Shown here one piece after another: positions 47,870 to 56,760 of a stretch of 64,000 bases of DNA. Both the position numbers and the translations under genes were made by a program. The DNA comes from Rossellomorea vietnamensis (lineage in GTDB: Bacteria; Bacillota; Bacilli; Bacillales; Bacillaceae_B), in the NCBI RefSeq assembly GCF_008180615.1, contig NZ_VTEH01000016.1:46144-110143 (forward strand), read 5' to 3'. The first letter of the stretch is position 1. Every line of letters begins with the position of its first letter. The notes beneath the pieces are model-generated. The model ran no database searches and had not been told where the DNA came from. It worked only from the letters and a program-made list of their open reading frames with translations.

Positions 47870-48793
47870 ATGAATGAGTTTGTACTAACGACGGGCCAGT
47901 TGTCGAAAAGATATCAGAAGAACATGGCGCTTGATAAAGTAAGTGTAAGGATAGAAAAAGGCTCTATTTATGGGTTCATCGGTCAGAACGGTGCCGGAAA
48001 ATCAACGCTGATCAGGGTGGTAACCGGACTTGCCTATCCAACCTCAGGGACATTTGAATTGTTTGGGAAAAATAGTGAACGGGATATCATTGAGGCCAGA
48101 AAGAGAATCGGCACGATTATTGAAGGTCCTGCTTTATATCCTCAGATGACGGCCAAAGAAAACCTGGAAGCACACCGTCTCTTGAGGGGAATACCAGGTA
48201 AAGAGTGTATCGACAAAACGCTTAAGCTTGTTGGCTTGCAGGATACAGGGAAAAAGAAAGCCAAGAATTTTTCTTTAGGAATGAAGCAGCGTCTCGGCTT
48301 GGCGATTGCGTTATTGGGTGATCCCGAGTTTCTAATCCTGGATGAACCTATTAATGGATTGGATCCTATGGGGGTTGTGGAAGTCCGCGAACTGTTGAAG
48401 AAGCTAAACAAAGAATATGGCATCACGATTTTGATTTCGAGCCATATTTTAAGTGAGCTTCATTTATTGGCCACCCACTATGGAATCATCCATAAAGGAG
48501 AGCTGCTGGAACAGTTATCTGCTAAAGAGCTTCATGAAAAATGCCAGCAGTACTTGCATATCAAAGTAGATGATCCAAGCAAGGCTGCGACTATAATAGA
48601 AAGCCGGTTAGCAACACAGGAATTTGAAGTCATGCCGAATGGGACAATCAAGCTGTTTGCCTCTGTTGATTCACCAGGAAAGGTCTCTAAGATCCTAACC
48701 AATGAAGGCTTGGTCATCGAAGAATTCATGCCTATGGGTGAAGATTTGGAAAGCTATTTCAGCCGCCGTATCGGGGGTGTGCAGCATGGGTAA
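47870..48793 (+). CDS. ABC transporter ATP-binding protein (bacitracin/lantibiotic type)
   Basis: 307 residues. Walker A is GQNGAGKST (38-46), the signature F-S-L-G-M-K-Q-R is of the BcrA/lantibiotic-immunity type, Walker B is F-L-I-L-D-E-P, and the switch is S-S-H-I-L-S-E. The C-terminal 90 residues are a family-specific domain. With the next gene it forms a probable antimicrobial peptide exporter or lipid II-protecting transporter. AAGGAGG precedes the ATG. Confidence 0.9.
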   Translation: MNEFVLTTGQLSKRYQKNMALDKVSVRIEKGSIYGFIGQNGAGKSTLIRVVTGLAYPTSGTFELFGKNSERDIIEARKRIGTIIEGPALYPQMTAKENLEAHRLLRGIPGKECIDKTLKLVGLQDTGKKKAKNFSLGMKQRLGLAIALLGDPEFLILDEPINGLDPMGVVEVRELLKKLNKEYGITILISSHILSELHLLATHYGIIHKGELLEQLSAKELHEKCQQYLHIKVDDPSKAATIIESRLATQEFEVMPNGTIKLFASVDSPGKVSKILTNEGLVIEEFMPMGEDLESYFSRRIGGVQHG

Positions 48794-49535
48794 CTTACTG
48801 AGAACAGAGTGGTATAAGTTAAGGAAGGACCGATCATTCCGATTCTTAACGTGGATGCTGCTTGCTGCTGCGGTGCTGTTTCCTCTTATAGAATTTGATA
48901 ATGGTGCTGCAGGCCTGCCAGCTGTGAAGGATTACTATCTGGAAAGCATTCTTGGTCCTCATGCCAATATCGTAAAGCTAATTCCGAGTATCCTCGCCGG
49001 GTTCTTTATTACAAGTGAATACTCCACGGGGACGATGAAAAGTATCGTCTCTTCTGGTAAAAGCAGGCTGCGGATCTATTCAGCGAAGCTAATAGTGTTT
49101 TCACTTGGAGCCGTTATCATTTCACTAGTGCTGCCAATCGTGATGACAGCGGCAAGTGCGATCTATTTTGGTTTTGAAGGCATGCCCGAAATGGCCTTCT
49201 ATCTCAAAACCTTAGGATTGATTGTTTTATATGGAGCTGCCTTTGCATCCATCATGGCGATTTTTTCGATACTGTTTACCGACAGTGGAAAAACGATCGG
49301 GTTCCTGTTGATGTTCTTTATTTTTGCTGACTGGCCGCTGCAAGTTCTGGCAGCCAAAGTCCCAGCGTTTGAACCGATCATCAGTCATTCTGTTTTTAAA
49401 CTGATTTACGATATCAGCATCGTGGACAGCTTGAAGAGTGGTGACGTGGTATTCCTTGTGGTGATTCCGATTCTAACGTTCCTGCTATTCTGGGGTGTAG
49501 GCGTCTTTATTTTTAAACGAAAAGAAATTAAGTAA
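48786..49535 (+). CDS. ABC-2-type permease
   Basis: 249 residues with about six helices. N-terminal L-L-R-T-E-W-Y-K-L-R-K-D-R-S-F-R-F is typical of BcrB/lantibiotic-type ABC-2 permeases. I-T-S-E-Y-S-T-G-T-M-K-S-I follows. The start at 48786 overlaps the ATPase gene by eight bases. Works with the preceding ATPase; substrate probably a peptide antibiotic or lipid-linked precursor, by analogy. Confidence 0.85.
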   Translation: MGNLLRTEWYKLRKDRSFRFLTWMLLAAAVLFPLIEFDNGAAGLPAVKDYYLESILGPHANIVKLIPSILAGFFITSEYSTGTMKSIVSSGKSRLRIYSAKLIVFSLGAVIISLVLPIVMTAASAIYFGFEGMPEMAFYLKTLGLIVLYGAAFASIMAIFSILFTDSGKTIGFLLMFFIFADWPLQVLAAKVPAFEPIISHSVFKLIYDISIVDSLKSGDVVFLVVIPILTFLLFWGVGVFIFKRKEIK

Positions 49536-49557
49536 CCAAGAAAGCGGGTGAGAACAA

Positions 49558-50472
49558 ATGCTCTATTTATTCATAATCGTCGTGGCAGCACTTGCATTTG
49601 TCCTCACTCGTTTCTGCCTGCTGAAAAAAGAGATTAACCATACAACCTGGCAGCTCCGTGATCTCAACCAAAATAAAACAGCTAAGAAAATTGATATCTT
49701 ATATAATGATGCTCATTTTGAAGAACTGGCGAAGGAAATCAATAACCAGATCGACCTGACGAAGCATGCGGAGGCAGTCAAGCGTTCCACAGAAAACGAG
49801 TTGAAGCAGGCCATCTCCCATATTTCACATGATATCCGCACTCCTATGACATCAATTCTGGGGTATATTCAGTTTTTGGAATCTGATGAAATTAGCTCTG
49901 AGTTGAAGAAGGAATACATCGAAACGATAAAAAATAGTGCAGGAAGATTGAAGGTCCTTCTCGAAGATTTTTTCGAGCTGTCGATTATCGAACAAGCGGA
50001 CTATCCGTTGAATATGGAGAGAGTCCCCTTCAACGATTTGATTGTAGAGGCGCTGCTGGGCTTTTATGAGGAATTCAATAAAAGGAACATAGAGCCGGAA
50101 ATCCATATTCCAGACAATGATATTATGGTGATGGCCGACTCCTCTGCTGTAAAAAGGGTCGTGGAAAACCTGATAGTCAATGCGATTCGATATTCAACCG
50201 GCCATGTAGTCATAAGGCTGGACCAAAAGGATGCAGCGGTTCAGCTGAGGATTTCCAACTCCGTCGATAATCTTAGTGAACAAGACGTCACCCACCTGTT
50301 CGACCGTTTTTATAAGGCTGATCAGACACGGACAGGAAAAGGCACCGGACTTGGACTGCCGATTGCGAAAAGCTTGATGGAAAAAATGAACGGCAGTATT
50401 TCGGCTGAGTTGGAGGATAATCAATTAACCATGATTTGTGAATGGAAAGGCGAAAAACCATCTATACAATAA
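49558..50472 (+). CDS. Sensor histidine kinase
   Basis: 304 residues. One N-terminal helix (about 2-18), a short linker instead of a real sensor domain, the phosphoacceptor His91 in I-S-H-D-I-R-T-P-M-T-S, then N box (E-N-L-I-V-N-A-I-R-Y-S), F-D-R-F-Y-K-A-D and G-K-G-T-G-L-G-L-P-I. The very short extracellular part is typical of intramembrane-sensing kinases that respond through their partner ABC transporter. AAAGCGGGTG precedes ATG. Confidence 0.92.
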   Translation: MLYLFIIVVAALAFVLTRFCLLKKEINHTTWQLRDLNQNKTAKKIDILYNDAHFEELAKEINNQIDLTKHAEAVKRSTENELKQAISHISHDIRTPMTSILGYIQFLESDEISSELKKEYIETIKNSAGRLKVLLEDFFELSIIEQADYPLNMERVPFNDLIVEALLGFYEEFNKRNIEPEIHIPDNDIMVMADSSAVKRVVENLIVNAIRYSTGHVVIRLDQKDAAVQLRISNSVDNLSEQDVTHLFDRFYKADQTRTGKGTGLGLPIAKSLMEKMNGSISAELEDNQLTMICEWKGEKPSIQ

Positions 50473-50527
50473 AGGGTTTAGCCGACGCATCCGTCCCCCT
50501 GTACCACGGGTTTAGTATAAGTTGTAG

Positions 50528-50563
50528 ATTCCTCCAGACTAATTAGTTTGGGGGATTTTTTTT
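50528..50563 (+). terminator. Terminator of the two-component/ABC operon
   Basis: ATTCCTCCAGACT pairs with AGTTTGGGGGAT, then a run of eight T. Confidence 0.72.
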
Positions 50564-50678
50564 CGTGGACATTCAGATTAATTTTCCAAATGTAAACAAA
50601 ATAGAGCTAGGTTTTAAGATATAATTATACTTAATTTTATCATCGGTTTTTACCATACATTGGATTGAAGGTGATTCT

Positions 50679-51698
50679 ATGGGTTCGAAAAGGATGGACT
50701 TTATTATTGAAAATGGAATAAGCGAAATTACCTCTGTTAAGATTGGTGGAATTGATCAATCCATTCTTATTCAGGGAGAAGATCTTACTAAACCTGTCAT
50801 TTTATTTTTACATGGAGGCCCTTCGCTGCCATTACCAGGTGTATCAAGCAGAGGGAGAAATTATACGATTGTTACGAATACAAAGGACCTTGTGAAGCAC
50901 TTTATTGTTGTGTTCTGGGATCAGAGGGGGACGGGGAAATCTTTTCATAAGTCTATTCCAAAGGAGTCCATGACAGTTAATCAATTTGTTTCAGACACAG
51001 TTGAGGTAACGGACTATTTAAGAACGCGGTTTGTTAAGGAAAAGATTTTCCTGGCCGGCCACTCATGGGGATCGCTCATAGGATTAAAGACTGTAAGTGA
51101 GAATGCCGAGAAATATTACTCGTATATTGGCTTATCGCAGATAGTAAGCTGGACGGAAAATGATCGATTAGGATTATCCTGGGCCAAAAAGGAAGCGAAA
51201 AAACGTAATAATAAAAGAGCCATAGAGGAATTAAATTCTGTCGGTGAGCCGCCATTTCTGGAAAGCTTTAAACAGTGGGGAGTTTTACGCAAATGGCAGC
51301 AAAGATTTGGAACGATTGTCTACAGCGATGAAATCATAAAAGGACCGAGTTTATTTTCGATTACCATTTCCATGTTAAAATCCAAAGACTACTCATTAAG
51401 AGATATGTATCATACCTTTTATAGAGGGTTTAAGCTTGTCTATTCCGATGATTTTATCACTGACATACAAAAGATTAATTTTGGTGAAACTATAAAGAAG
51501 ATCGATATTCCCGTTACATTTATTCATGGTAAAAAAGATATCCATGTATTTGGTGAGTTGCTTGAGACGTACTATGAACAATTGGATGCCGTTATGGGGA
51601 AGCGGATTATATGGATGGATAAGTCCGGCCATATTTTTCATGAGGAAGACACGGCGCGTATTGAACAACATTTAATAGAAGAATTGAGACATAGTTAA
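50679..51698 (+). CDS. Alpha/beta hydrolase, proline-iminopeptidase-like (S33)
   Basis: 339 residues. H-G-G-P (45-48) and W-D-Q-R-G-T-G-K-S are the S33 prolyl-aminopeptidase signatures. Ser129 in A-G-H-S-W-G-S is the nucleophile, and a C-terminal S-G-H-I-F-H-E-E supplies His. The central cap region is less conserved. Such enzymes cleave N-terminal residues from small peptides or hydrolyse related amides. Ribosome site GAAGGTG precedes the ATG. Composition is slightly more AT-rich than its neighbours. Confidence 0.85.
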   Translation: MGSKRMDFIIENGISEITSVKIGGIDQSILIQGEDLTKPVILFLHGGPSLPLPGVSSRGRNYTIVTNTKDLVKHFIVVFWDQRGTGKSFHKSIPKESMTVNQFVSDTVEVTDYLRTRFVKEKIFLAGHSWGSLIGLKTVSENAEKYYSYIGLSQIVSWTENDRLGLSWAKKEAKKRNNKRAIEELNSVGEPPFLESFKQWGVLRKWQQRFGTIVYSDEIIKGPSLFSITISMLKSKDYSLRDMYHTFYRGFKLVYSDDFITDIQKINFGETIKKIDIPVTFIHGKKDIHVFGELLETYYEQLDAVMGKRIIWMDKSGHIFHEEDTARIEQHLIEELRHS

Positions 51699-51824
51699 TA
51701 GTACATAAGAAGATCAGCCTGAAGAGCTCTAACAGCACGGGGGTGCATCTGGCTAAACCCATTTAGAATGGAATTGAAAGAAGGATTAATCTCGATTGCA
51801 TTATCCGCATAATTTTCACTATAA

Positions 51825-51873
51825 AAAAACCCTGAATCCTCCTTGTTTTGAACAAGGAAATTTCAGGGTTTTT
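51825..51873. terminator. Bidirectional terminator
   Basis: AAAAACCCTGAA ... TTTCAGGGTTTTT with an inner CCTTG/CAAGG stem: a long hairpin between convergent genes with T runs on both strands. Confidence 0.88.
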
Positions 51874-51916
51874 ACGCTCTGCTTTCGAAGAGTGAAAAGT
51901 GGGCAGCAGAAATCTA

Positions 51917-53638
51917 TTATGTTAATACATAATGCCCGGGTTTCACTTCCTCTAAAGAGCTGTGGTGGAAATCATAGTGAGCCGCTTCGGGTAGTTCCTG
52001 CTTTAGTTTGTTCTTCTCGACTGCCGGGTCGGGAACTGGAACAGCTACGAGCAGTGATTTTGTGTACGAATGGAGCGGATTGCTATATAGCTCTTCACTT
52101 TCTGCCAGTTCGATAATCTTACCGGCGTTCATTACTCCCACTCGGTCACTGATGTGTTTGACCATCGATAGATCATGAGCGATAAACAGATAGGTCAGCC
52201 CTAGCTTTTTCTGTAGATCTTTTAATAAGTCGACGATTTGAGCCTGCAAGGATACATCCAATGCAGATAAGGGCTCATCACAAACGATGAATTTCGGATT
52301 AACCGCAAGCGCGCGGGCAATGCCGATACGCTGGCGCTGGCCGCCTGAAAATTCATGAGGGAAGCGGTCCGCATGTGCTTTTTCCAAGCCGACTAGTTCT
52401 AATAACTCTTCAACCCGTTTTTTTCGTTGAGCTTTATTTTTCACCAGCTTATGAATATCCAAAGGATGTCCAATGATATCTAACACCTTCATACGCGGGT
52501 TGAGGGAGGCGTAGGGATCTTGAAAAATGATCTGAATTTCTTTGCGCAGCTGCTTTAATTCTTTTTTGTTTAAGCGGTTGATCGCCATCCCCTTATAGAG
52601 GATCTCCCCATCGGTTGCATCTTGCAGGCGCAGCAGGAGTCTTCCGGTAGTGGATTTTCCAGAGCCGGATTCGCCAACGAGTCCCAGCGTTTCACCCGGC
52701 TGTATAGAAAAGTTTATGGAATCCACTGCATTCAGCGTTCTTCCCCCGCCCAAAGGATAAACTTGTTTTAATTTGCGGACCTCAATTAATGGCCGGCTCG
52801 GATCGATATCGTCAGGCAGGTCAATCGTTCCCTTAGGCTGCTTTTTTTCGTCTAGCCGCGGCAAAGCATTCAACAGCTTTTTGGTATAAGGATGCTGAGG
52901 CGAAGAGAAGATTTTCTCTGTGGTGTTGCTTTCGACAATTTCGCCTTTTTTCATGACCACAACCCGGTCACACATACCCGCAACGACACCTAAGTCATGG
53001 GTGATCAAGATAATCGATGTGCCGAATTGATCTTGAATTTTTTTCATAAGACGTAAAATCTGTGCCTGGATTGTTACATCCAGGGCAGTCGTCGGTTCAT
53101 CGGCAATCAAAAGCTTTGGCCTGCAGGCAAGCGCCATGGCAATCATCGCACGCTGCCTCATCCCTCCTGAGAACTCATGCGGATACTGTTCGTAGCGTTC
53201 TTCTGGATTAGTAATGCCCACAAGCTTGAGCATTTCGATGGACTGCTGTCTTGCTTCTTTGGCTGAAAGTCCCTGATGTTTGATGGACACTTCATCAATT
53301 TGCTTCCCCACTTTAGTAGCAGGATTCAAGGACGACATCGGGTCCTGGAAAATCATACTGATGTCTTTTCCGCGGATTTTTTCCATTTCATTGCTTGTGA
53401 AAGAAGATATCGGTTTGCCATCAAATTCAATGGAGCCATCTGACATTAATGCCGGGGGAGAAGGAAGGAGCTGCATGATCGACCTTGCTGTTACACTTTT
53501 CCCGGAACCGGATTCTCCTACTATACCGAGTGTTTCTCCTTTGCGGACATCAAACGTCACTCCTTTGACAGCGTTGAAAACCTCGTTATTAGAATGAAAA
53601 GATATGTGTAAATTGTTGACTGTTAGTAATTTATTCAT
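51917..53638 (-). CDS. Fused double ATPase of a peptide ABC importer
   Basis: 573 residues with two complete Opp/Dpp-type ATPase halves. Each half has Walker A G-E-S-G-S-G-K-S (near 40 and 315), Q-loop F-Q-D-P, signature (F-S-G-G-M-R-Q-R; F-S-G-G-Q-R-Q-R), Walker B (L-L-I-A-D-E-P; F-I-V-C-D-E-P) and H-D-L. It therefore replaces separate DppD and DppF. It faces away from the permease genes across a 151-bp region containing their promoter. ATG 53638 is preceded by AAAGAGG. Confidence 0.93.
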   Translation of the reverse strand: MNKLLTVNNLHISFHSNNEVFNAVKGVTFDVRKGETLGIVGESGSGKSVTARSIMQLLPSPPALMSDGSIEFDGKPISSFTSNEMEKIRGKDISMIFQDPMSSLNPATKVGKQIDEVSIKHQGLSAKEARQQSIEMLKLVGITNPEERYEQYPHEFSGGMRQRAMIAMALACRPKLLIADEPTTALDVTIQAQILRLMKKIQDQFGTSIILITHDLGVVAGMCDRVVVMKKGEIVESNTTEKIFSSPQHPYTKKLLNALPRLDEKKQPKGTIDLPDDIDPSRPLIEVRKLKQVYPLGGGRTLNAVDSINFSIQPGETLGLVGESGSGKSTTGRLLLRLQDATDGEILYKGMAINRLNKKELKQLRKEIQIIFQDPYASLNPRMKVLDIIGHPLDIHKLVKNKAQRKKRVEELLELVGLEKAHADRFPHEFSGGQRQRIGIARALAVNPKFIVCDEPLSALDVSLQAQIVDLLKDLQKKLGLTYLFIAHDLSMVKHISDRVGVMNAGKIIELAESEELYSNPLHSYTKSLLVAVPVPDPAVEKNKLKQELPEAAHYDFHHSSLEEVKPGHYVLT

Positions 53639-53685
53639 GCTGCATAGCCTCTTTTTCTTAGTGGTTTATCTATCAAAATTAGAAG

Positions 53686-53714
53686 TTGACATCAGATTAT
53701 TTACTGCCTATACT
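53686..53714 (+). promoter_or_regulatory. Sigma-A promoter of the peptide importer permease operon
   Basis: TTGACA, 17 bases, TATACT: a near-consensus promoter in the divergent region, 76 bases before the permease start. Confidence 0.8.
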
Positions 53715-53789
53715 TTAGTACATGTTTAAATCTACACTAATTCACTCGGAATAATCAACTTAAAAAAATAGGCATTAGGGGGTGAGTGT

Positions 53790-55220
53790 TTGATTTCTGA
53801 AAAGGAGCAAGAGATAGAACCAAGAAAATCCGGCCTTGAAAAGCGGAATGATGCTCATAGTAAACAGCCCTTATTTAAGTATTTGCTAATACTTTTCGGA
53901 CTTCCTGTTCATCTTTTCACCTGGATCTTCTATAGAATTACATATAAAAATTCACCCTATAAGCAGCTGTTCGAAAATGAGACTAAAGCGATTAGACAGT
54001 CTGCATTATACGGCCGCTGGGTTGAAAACTATAAAGATCAATACAAAAGTAAACAGCGCTTTTTTAATAGGCCAATAAATGAGCAGGAGATGAATCATGA
54101 GGCTGGGAAGCTGGCAGATGAACAAGCTGAAGAATTGGCGAAGGCTAATTTGGCAGAGAGAAACGAAAAAGAATTAAGTTATCTGCAATTCTTTGGAGAA
54201 TGCTTAAGCAACCGAGCCTTTATCCTGGTTAGCTTTATACCGGGGATTCTGATGTATTTGTTCTTATGGATCGATTCCAGGCCGTTTCTGCGATATGCAG
54301 CCGAACGGCTGGTGATGACTGTCTTTGTGATAGTATCTGTAGCAATCTTCGTCTTTACGATTCTCTATTTTTCGCCATCAGATCCGGCTGCTAATATCTT
54401 AGGCGAATCGGCGACGATGGAGCAGCGGGCGGAGTTCAACCGCCAGTACGGCCTCGATCAATCGTATATAGTGCAGCTGGTGGACGCGTTAAAGGGCATC
54501 CTCACTTTTGATTTGGGATCATCCTACACTGGGAATGAGGACGTATCGGCAAGTATTGCCAATAGATTTCCGATTACTTTACTCATTGCGGTATCATCCT
54601 TGTTTATGGCCATACTCATTGCGATTCCGATCGGTATCATTTCAGCAGCCAAACGCAATTCGATTTGGGATTATAGTTTTATGTTCATAGCCCTCATCGG
54701 CTTATCGATCCCCAATTTCTGGCTGGGTCTGGTGTTCATCCTGAATTTCTCGATTGAGTGGCATTTGCTGCCGGCAACCTATTCACCTGATGACTTGTTA
54801 TCTATTATTATGCCTGTCATTGTCCTTGGGACAGGGCTGACGGCATCTATTGCCCGGATGACACGCTCATCGATTCTTGAAGTAATCAGCGAGGATTATA
54901 TCGTGACAGCTAAGGCGAAGGGACTTAAACCGCGGAGAATTCTTTTTCATCATGCATTGAAAAATGCCATGATCCCTATCATCACGGTGATAGGTTTGCA
55001 GTTTGGGGGAATGCTTGGCGGAGCTGCCGTCACCGAGAAGGTCTTCAATATCAGCGGCCTTGGAAGCTACATCGTAGATAAACAATTCATTCCGGACATT
55101 CCATCCATTTTGGGCGGGGTGGTCTATATAGCAATTACAATCTCTATTGTAAACCTTGTGGTTGATATGATTTATGCGCTATTGAATCCGCGAATCCGCT
55201 CCCAAATGAAAAGTTCTTAA
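53790..55220 (+). CDS. Peptide ABC importer permease (DppB-like) with N-terminal extension
   Basis: 476 residues against about 310 for normal DppB. The C-terminal 300 residues are standard: an F-S-P-S-D-P-A-A-N region, then L-G-S-S-Y, G-T-G-L-T-A-S-I-A-R-M-T-R-S-S and the EAA-type loop I-V-T-A-K-A-K-G-L. The first 165 residues add a polar start, a helix (about 32-50), a charged coiled-coil-like stretch (E-Q-A-E-E-L-A-K-A-N-L-A) and a second helix (about 140-160). TTG start after AGGGGGTGAG. Extension function unknown. Confidence 0.85.
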   Translation: MISEKEQEIEPRKSGLEKRNDAHSKQPLFKYLLILFGLPVHLFTWIFYRITYKNSPYKQLFENETKAIRQSALYGRWVENYKDQYKSKQRFFNRPINEQEMNHEAGKLADEQAEELAKANLAERNEKELSYLQFFGECLSNRAFILVSFIPGILMYLFLWIDSRPFLRYAAERLVMTVFVIVSVAIFVFTILYFSPSDPAANILGESATMEQRAEFNRQYGLDQSYIVQLVDALKGILTFDLGSSYTGNEDVSASIANRFPITLLIAVSSLFMAILIAIPIGIISAAKRNSIWDYSFMFIALIGLSIPNFWLGLVFILNFSIEWHLLPATYSPDDLLSIIMPVIVLGTGLTASIARMTRSSILEVISEDYIVTAKAKGLKPRRILFHHALKNAMIPIITVIGLQFGGMLGGAAVTEKVFNISGLGSYIVDKQFIPDIPSILGGVVYIAITISIVNLVVDMIYALLNPRIRSQMKSS

Positions 55221-55232
55221 GAGGTGTATGTA

Positions 55233-56723
55233 ATGGCGACCCAACAGAAGTTTGCACTAAAACAATCACAAGAATATAAGAACGCTATATTTTCCATGTG
55301 TCTTTCATTCATATTAGGGTTGATTTTTTTCTTCAATGCTTATGATATTGCACAAGGAAATTGGGGTCCGGCATGGGTCATTGTATCGGCTGCATATTTG
55401 GCTTCCTCGGTTTGGCAGGGAATCATGGCCATCCTCCTGAGGAAAGATTTATTGATCTATGGAGTTATCCAGAGGCGTACAAGATTATTGAGTGCTGTTC
55501 TATTGCTGAGTTTGTTTGTTGGTAACATTTTCACGGCGGCGTTCGCTTTTCGAGTGTTACTAAAAAATGATTCCATCGAATATACCCTTGCTTATTATAT
55601 GTTCATTACTCAATATCTGCTTTTCGGCATTTCGCTGTTCAATATATTCAAGCCATATGTGTCAAATAGTTTCGTGCCTTCTATGGCATTGCTGGTCATA
55701 GCGATGGTCATTGAATTGTCATTGGTCATTCTGCTGGCTAAAGTAGATTTGAAAAAGGGTGTGAAGCCCTTATATAAATGGCTGGGTGTTGTCGTTTTTA
55801 TTATAGGTTTAACGGGAAACTTCTTCGGGCTGATTTTAGGTTACAGCTTAGTGATGAAGTCGATAAGCAGAGATGCTTCCACTATTGATAAATGGAATAA
55901 GTTTTGGAGAAGCATGACTGAAAATTTTACAGCCATGCTGGGTTTTCTGTTTGTGTTTTTGATGTTTGCTCTGTCGGTTGCGAGCTACGGAACCTTTGTG
56001 AACAGCTTTGCCACGGAGAACGATTATAGCTCACTATTGCTGGAGCCCAGCCTGGCCCATCCCTTTGGCACCGATAATTTTGGCCGGGATGTTTTTTCCC
56101 GCATCGTCTTCGGCGCACGAATCTCCCTAATTGTCGGCTTGTTGGTCACACTTATTCCAATGGTCATAGGGGGAGTGCTGGGAGCAGTCTCCGGATATTA
56201 TCAAAAGTCGGTTGATAATATCATCATGCGCCTGCTTGATGTGTTATATGCTGTGCCGGGGATCCTGCTCGCGATTGCGATTATTGCCGCGTTCGGATCC
56301 AGTACGATTAACTTGATCATCGCATTAAGCGCAGGCGCGATTCCAACCTATGCAAGAACCATGAGAGCGAATGTTTTGATGGTATCAAACTTAGAGTTCG
56401 TGGAAGCGGCCAAAGCCTTGGGAGAGAACGAATGGAAGATAATCTCCAAGCAGATTGTTCCCAATGCGTTTGCCCCGATGATTGTGAAAGCTACCTTAAC
56501 AATCGGTACGGCCGTTATTGCCACGAGCTCCCTAAGCTTCTTAGGCCTGGGTGTGGAGCCGCATATTCCGGAATGGGGAAACATTTTAAAAATCGGCAGT
56601 ATGTACTTAGAGACCAATCCGTATTTAGCGATCTTCCCCGGTATATCCATTATTCTTTTGGTCCTGTCATTTAACTTCCTTGGAGATGGGCTGAGGGACG
56701 CGTTGGATCCGAAGATAGATTAA
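55233..56723 (+). CDS. Peptide ABC importer permease (DppC-like) with long N-terminal membrane extension
   Basis: 496 residues against about 300 for DppC. From about residue 225 it is typical: H-P-F-G-T-D-N-F-G-R-D-V-F-S-R-I, then E-A-A-K-A-L-G-E-N-E-W-K-I-I and P-N-A-F-A-P-M-I-V. The N-terminal 220 residues add about six helices of unknown role. ATG 55233 follows GAGGTG six bases upstream and is preferred over GTG 55224, which lies in that site. Forms the pore with the DppB-like subunit. Confidence 0.85.
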   Translation: MATQQKFALKQSQEYKNAIFSMCLSFILGLIFFFNAYDIAQGNWGPAWVIVSAAYLASSVWQGIMAILLRKDLLIYGVIQRRTRLLSAVLLLSLFVGNIFTAAFAFRVLLKNDSIEYTLAYYMFITQYLLFGISLFNIFKPYVSNSFVPSMALLVIAMVIELSLVILLAKVDLKKGVKPLYKWLGVVVFIIGLTGNFFGLILGYSLVMKSISRDASTIDKWNKFWRSMTENFTAMLGFLFVFLMFALSVASYGTFVNSFATENDYSSLLLEPSLAHPFGTDNFGRDVFSRIVFGARISLIVGLLVTLIPMVIGGVLGAVSGYYQKSVDNIIMRLLDVLYAVPGILLAIAIIAAFGSSTINLIIALSAGAIPTYARTMRANVLMVSNLEFVEAAKALGENEWKIISKQIVPNAFAPMIVKATLTIGTAVIATSSLSFLGLGVEPHIPEWGNILKIGSMYLETNPYLAIFPGISIILLVLSFNFLGDGLRDALDPKID

Positions 56724-56760
56724 CAGATTTGATTTTATGAAAAATAGAGGAGATGTAAAG

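Noticed and set aside
51796..52116. 106-codon plus-strand frame
   Set aside because: Antisense to the C-terminus of the fused ATPase and passes through a terminator hairpin.
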